Of a DNA stretch of 64,000 nucleotides, positions 58,886 through 64,000 are shown piece after piece. The notes below the pieces were generated by a model. The model did no database searches. It was not told the DNA's origin and saw only the letters and a program-made list of their open reading frames with translations. The translations under genes and the position numbers were made by a program. This DNA is from Microplitis mediator (Eukaryota; Arthropoda; Insecta; Hymenoptera; Braconidae). Position 1 is the first letter of the stretch, and every line of letters starts with the position of its first letter. The stretch covers positions 6,344,385-6,408,384 of the forward strand of contig NC_079973.1 in the NCBI RefSeq assembly GCF_029852145.1, given 5' to 3'.

Positions 58886-59370
58886 CTATTAATTAATTAA
58901 TTAATAAGAATAAAAAAAAAAAAATTAACAACTACTTTGAGTCAATTTCTCTCGATTACGACATTCATAAATGTTAACAATAAATTTTAAATTGTTAACT
59001 TACATTAGTGTGCTCGTTTTATTTATTTTTCTTTTTTTTACAATAAAAAAAGGAATTATCCTTTTTATTTATTTTATTCTGTAAACGCTAGTTATTAATC
59101 GTTTGTTCATTTATTTATTTCTTTATGTTGCTGTTGTTGTCTCCTTTGTTAATTTAATTTATAAATTTTATTAAATAGCACATTCTATATATCACTCAAG
59201 ACAGTTTATCTAGTCGACGTATTTATTTTTTATAAACAAATAATAAAATGTGTTCGTCATTTTTAGACTTATTGTAGAAAATTTCATCACGATTTATGAT
59301 AATGGCATTGATGATTTATTTATAATATAATTTATACTTATTTATTTATTTATATATAGTTGGGTATCAC

Positions 59371-59853
59371 GCAAAATCGGCAATTTATGTACCTTGAGGT
59401 TTTTAATTGGAAGAAAAATTGATTATATTTTCTTACCCAGTGAAATAAAGTTTTGGAAATTTTTTCAAAATTTTCTATTGAAAAAAAAATATAACAAATT
59501 ATTAGTTCATATGATGAAATTTATATTCAAATTTTGATATTACCCGCATTCTAATATATAAATTTTTTGAAAATTAAACATGACATCCATTTCAAAAAAT
59601 TGGAGTACAAAATAAAAAAAATTAATAAGAAAATCGTATTTTTTTTAGAATGGAAAAATTTGACATGAAAAAAAAATGTTCTAATTAGAATATTAGTATA
59701 TTTTTTGTCATGACCATCGAAAAAATAATTCAGTCTCGAGAGTGTCATTAAAAAATATTTTTAAAAACCATCAAAAATTTTATTCACCGGATAAAACAAA
59801 ATAATTATTTTTCAAACATCAAGAACCTAAAGGTACAAAATGGTTCGATTTAA
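59371..59853. mobile_element. inverted-repeat element
   Basis: TTTATGTACCTTGAGGTTTT near 59383 is mirrored by AACCTAAAGGTACAAAATGG near 59825. The middle holds mirrored GTGAAATAAAG/CACCGGATAAAA-type sequence. Noncoding. Confidence 0.5.
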
Positions 59854-59855
59854 TA

Positions 59856-60124
59856 CACTGTAAAAAATCGGGAGTGAATTCGGAGTGATTACGGATTTTA
59901 TTTAAATCCGAACTCACTCCTCCGCTCAGAGATTCGGAGTTTTTACAAAAAATCACTTCGCATACAGAGTTTGTTCTTTCATCGGAGTGATTTAGATTTA
60001 AACATTAAAATAAACTCCGCTTCGAAGTAAATTTTACTCCTAGGGGATTAAATAAATAAGCAGTCATCCGCTCCGCCTTTACTCCAGATTAAATGCGCGT
60101 TCACTCTCTAAATTTTTTACAATG
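59856..60124. mobile_element. MITE, CACTGTAAAAAATCGGGAG ends, TA-flanked
   Basis: CACTGTAAAAAATCGGGAGT is mirrored by CTCTCTAAATTTTTTACAATG, with TA at 59854-59855 and 60125-60126. The interior has GGAGTGATT / AATCACTCC units. Confidence 0.85.
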
Positions 60125-60129
60125 TATGT

Positions 60130-60960
60130 AATGCCCTATATACATATATAAATATAAAAAAAAAAAATTGATAGGAGTGATAAAAAGCAAGTGATCTTAG
60201 CTGGTATAATTTAAACCTACAGACTATTTTATATTTTAATTTTTTTTTTTTAATCAATTATTTCATTATTTTTCTATATATATTTATATATTTATAATAT
60301 ATATATAGCTACATTATATAATATTTTCATGTTGAAAAATCGTATACATCAGTGTTGTGTCGAAGGACCATTGCTTCGTTTCCCTCTTTTAAATTATTTA
60401 TTTATTTTAAATTTTATATTTTTTATTCGTATGTCATTTTATTAAAATGTTTTTTGAGGGATAATTGAAAAAGGCGATAGAGTACAAGGAGAATTTATTT
60501 AGTTTTTAATAAAAAATATTTCCGATATTTGTAAAATTTAATTGGTTATTATTGAGATAAATTAAAAGTACTGACCAACGCTCCTTGCATTTAATGAGAG
60601 ATAAATAATAATTTATTATTATTATTATTCTTATGGATTTAATATCGATCTTAGTTCGTATTTGTTCATTTATCAATTGAACTTGTGGATCACAGTTAGG
60701 GTGACCGAATTGTTTAAAAAAAAAAAAAAAAAATATTTAGTTTTTTTAATTAAAATTTTTATTTAGTAAGTTGAGATTTTCTTTGTTTATTGTTATTGTT
60801 TTGCTTTTAATTAGTATGCTGCAAGTATCTTCTAAGGATTTCAAGGCGACAGCTCCTGAAAGCAGATTATTGGCCATAGAGCCCCATTTTTTTTTTACTT
60901 GCTCAAGAAAAATTGTTATTTATTTTTAATACAACTTAATTTAAATACAAATTACACTGA
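60130..60960. other. AT-rich intergenic DNA
   Basis: No gene recognised. A short GC-richer island near 60805-60890 is open on both strands but has no splice or start context I can defend. Confidence 0.4.
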
Positions 60961-60964
60961 ATTA

Positions 60965-61945
60965 TTTCACGTCACAAATTTCAAAGGGACATATTTTTTT
61001 ACGCCCTTTTGACTTTAGTCACTGAGTTTAAAACCAAGAGCGTATAGTTTTTTTTTTAATTGGTAATCATATTGTAGACTTATTTAAAAGCTGAAGATTT
61101 GAAAGCAACAAGAGCGTATAATTTTAGCTAGTCGGTGTAAAAAAAAATTCGGTCCAAAAGTGTTCATGAAAGTGAACTTTCAAAATTGAGACAATTCTGA
61201 ACTTTGAGTTGAACATTTTTTGGAACTTTGGAAAAATTAGAAAGTGAGAAATTTAAAACTAGTGTAGGCTTTTCCTGCGCGCTTTTTTTGTTTTTTGAGC
61301 AAAAATAATTTGATTTGACAGTTTTTTGGATTTGAAAAACATTAAAAGAAAAAAAATTAATTAGGAATTACGAAAATTTATGACTCTTACCAGAATTATT
61401 CAGGTATGAGGCAAAAAACATAAAAAATGATTTGAAAATAGTTATGAACACTTTTTGATTTTTATTAAAACTTTTTGGGAAAGTCAGTTTTTTTTCACTT
61501 TTTGACTTGTTCAAAAATAGTCTAAAAAATAAGTGATTGGAACTAATTCTGAAGTTTTTATGAATTTATTATAAACTCATAAAATTGTCAATTTGAATTT
61601 TTTGTTAAAAAAATTTCAAAAAAAAATTAGAAACCCACAAGAAAAGTCTACATTAGTTGAAAATTTTTTACACTTGTAATTATTTTAAAGTTCCAAAAAT
61701 GTTCAAAGTTCAGAATTGTTTCAATTTTGAAAGTTCACTGTCAGAAACGTTCTTGGAATAAATTTTTTTTACACAGAATATGCCCTTTTGGCTTTCAAAT
61801 TTTTTTTTTTTTCAATTTTTAGTCATAAAATAAGTCTACAAAACGATTGGCAATAAAAAAAAATTATACGTCTTTTTGACATTAGAGTTTCCTAAAGCCA
61901 AAAGGGCGTCTAAAAATATGTCTTTTTGGAATTAGTAACGTAATT
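60965..61945. mobile_element. MITE (TTACTAATTCCAAAAAG family) split by a nested element
   Basis: The ends CACGTCACAAATTTCAAAGG and TTTGGAATTAGTAACGT belong to the same family as 1386-1668. The middle (about 61130-61775) is a different palindromic element with GAACTTTCAAAATTGAGACA / TTTCAATTTTGAAAGTTC arms. Confidence 0.7.
61130..61775. mobile_element. nested palindromic element
   Basis: GTGTAAAAAAAAATTCGGTC is mirrored by GGAATAAATTTTTTTTACAC. The inner arms include TTTGAGTTGAACATTTTTTG / AAAATGTTCAAAGTTCAG. Confidence 0.7.
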
Positions 61946-61949
61946 AATT

Positions 61950-63587
61950 TAATTACAGTATTAAAATTTTTTATAAAATAATTACTGTATAGAAATTTAT
62001 GACAAAACTATTTTCTCATTACTGGATAATCAGTCATCAGTTTATGGAAAATATGTCAATATTTGAAAATGATAATTTTTATTATTGATATTTTATAATT
62101 TTTCAAATTTCAAATTACAAATAATTATAAATGTAATTAATTACCAGATAATAATTCAGTGTAATTTGTAAGGTAATTTTTTTTTAATTTATAAAAAACT
62201 ATTACAAAAAAAAAAAATTCAAATAAGAAATTATTTATTGAGAACGCAAATGAAATTTTAAAAAATACCCTTTACAAATTTAAATATTCAAATGTTGCTC
62301 TTTTGATAATTATTATTATTAAATTTATTATTATTATTCTGTTACAACAAAATGTTTAATATGTATGTACATATAAAATACATATATACATATATGTGGA
62401 ATTTATATAAAAAGTAACAAACATGACACCTACTGATAATAGTGTGATTGATGCAAAATAATATGAAAATGATTTTTAAGTCGCAAATAATTAAATAATT
62501 GGTGTTGATAATTAAAGAATAATAATGAATAAATAATAATAATAATAGATCAAAAGCCGCCACGTGCTACAAATGCCTGCTTACATTTTAATATAAGGAA
62601 CATGCATATACAATTTTTCAACTTAATGTTAATAATAAAGAAAATAAAAATTGAATAGTAACTTAAATTTAATTTGAAATTTTATGATACTGAAGTTAGC
62701 CGGCGTTCAATAATTTTTAAATTTCTCTAAAAAAATGATAAATTAATAAAAAAAAAAATATTTGAAAAATTGCACTTAGAGATTTTTTAATTTTCTACAT
62801 GCGCATATTTTTAGTTTTTTTTTTTTTTAATTAATTTGTTGAAAAAAAAAGAATCCGAAAATTTGTAATTGTCTGGTAACTTCAGGATCATAAATATTTT
62901 CATTGATTCTAAGACATATATTAAGTTATTAAATTCAAATTAAGTTGATATTATAACTTATATATTAAACTCGATACGTGAGATATTGTTAATAATAATA
63001 ATAATAATAAGCATTTCAACTAACTAAACACACCAATTAATGATTGTAAGAAAAAAAGAATAATAATAATATTTAAAAATAATTAATTATAATGTAAATT
63101 AAAAATATAATAATAATAATTAAATTGTTTAGCGAATGTGATTATGAGAAAAGTAAATGAACGCATGACATGAGGACGGAAAAGTAATATATAAATATAT
63201 GTAATATATATATTACAGTGTGAAAATTTTTTTTTCTCCAATAAATTTTTGATGTTTTAAAAAGTTTTTTTGAAGTATGAACATTTTTGACAAGACTCAA
63301 TATTTTTGACAGAAAAGCTGTCAAAATTATGATATTTTATGGCACATTTCTATCGAAAATTATTTAAAGTATACAAGTAGAGCTCACATTAATTTTTATA
63401 CGGAAATATTGATATTAATATTGAGTGGATTTGAATAAAAAATTACATGTTTTGAATTTTTTCATGATCTGATAATTTCTGAATACAGTTTTTATTTTTA
63501 AATCTTGTTCATTACCTGCAAATATCAATAATTATTTCATTATTTAAATAGTTTGCAAGCAAAAGATTTGTAAAATAAAAAAAAATA
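61950..63587. other. AT-rich intergenic DNA
   Basis: No supported gene. It contains an imperfect inverted repeat near 62690-62890 and short (AAT)n runs. Confidence 0.4.
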
Positions 63588-63796
63588 CGAGTGCGAATGT
63601 AGCAGACACCAGACAAATTTGAAATTATTAATAAATAGAATAATTTATAATATAAAATTTTAAAAAAATGCGCATTTAAAAAATTTTGATATTAATAAGA
63701 GCATTTTTTATAAATATTATTTTTTAAATTATTTACTCTATTTATTTACAATTTTAAATTTGTCTGATCTCTGTTACATTTACACTCGTGAAAAAA
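63588..63796. mobile_element. small MITE, GAGTGCGAATGTAGCAGAC ends
   Basis: ACGAGTGCGAATGTAGCAGA is mirrored by CTGTTACATTTACACTCGT. Second copy of the 28968-29176 family. Confidence 0.8.
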
Positions 63797-64000
63797 CACG
63801 TAATTTTTAAAATTTTGTAAAATTCAAATCTACTCATGTTTTAAAAAGTTTAAAAAACAATATATATAATTTTTACTGAAGAAAAAAAAATTTCACTGAA
63901 GAAATATCACCACCCACATATATGTTTATATGTTGATATTTAAAATATTGCTTATAACTATTTTTATCGTATACAAATTGTTTTTTTTTTTTTTTTTTCG

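Noticed and set aside
60800..60930. Open stretches on both strands in a GC-richer island
   Set aside because: No convincing start, donor or partner exon on either strand.

Overview
The window is from a very AT-rich insect genome. It looks like a hymenopteran, and most likely a parasitoid wasp, but that lineage call is an inference from base composition, repeat load and the style of the chemoreceptor genes. Two things are clearly coding: the 3' end of one conserved neuronal gene, and a cluster of four young paralogues. Almost everything else is introns, intergenic DNA and a dense, nested population of small inverted-repeat (MITE or foldback) elements.

Left part (1-22 kb). The + strand carries the last eight recognisable exons of cacophony (cac), the Cav2-type presynaptic voltage-gated calcium channel alpha-1 subunit. 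They run from the C-terminal IQ segment (exon 1843-1949) to the final DDWC tail (stop 21733-21735). All splice phases agree, and the eight exons join into one 561-codon frame. The visible tail has an acidic stretch, a very His-rich linker, an SDTVTNVVEIQ block, a 33-nt microexon made almost only of Asp and Tyr, an RLPPTP RIM-BP-type SH3 ligand and the terminal DDWC. The introns are filled with MITEs, several nested inside others. Upstream exons, including all transmembrane repeats, lie outside the window.

Middle (22-30 kb). No coding exon was found here. It holds the cac 3'UTR and downstream DNA, an (AAT)n tract, a four-deep nest of MITEs flanked by TTAA (25.7-27.4 kb), and AT-rich filler.

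Right part (30-57 kb). Four tandem + strand divergent ionotropic receptor (IR) genes are present, called here IR-A to IR-D. All have exactly the same structure: 114, 496 and 1160 nt of coding exon, splice phases 0 and 1, 589 aa. They sit in two direct duplicate blocks of two genes each, about 29.9-42.4 kb (A, B) and about 43.1-57.1 kb (C, D). In flanks and exon 1, A matches C and B matches D. In exons 2-3, however, A matches B, which points to gene conversion. Each gene has a homologous upstream region ending in a TCAGTT or TCAGAT initiator with an AGACG or AGATG DPE at exactly +28, so the promoters look TATA-less Inr+DPE. About 0.8-2.1 kb before the start codons are decayed fragments of a helix-turn-helix (transposase-like) domain, six copies in all. 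Because the blocks are duplicated, several MITE insertions can be checked against an empty paralogous site.

Far right (57-64 kb). A second copy of a pogo-like MITE, several other inverted-repeat elements and AT-rich DNA. One weak minus-strand candidate terminal exon (58258-58342) is the only hint of another gene.

Exon borders and repeat ends were read by eye. No database search, folding or alignment program was run.
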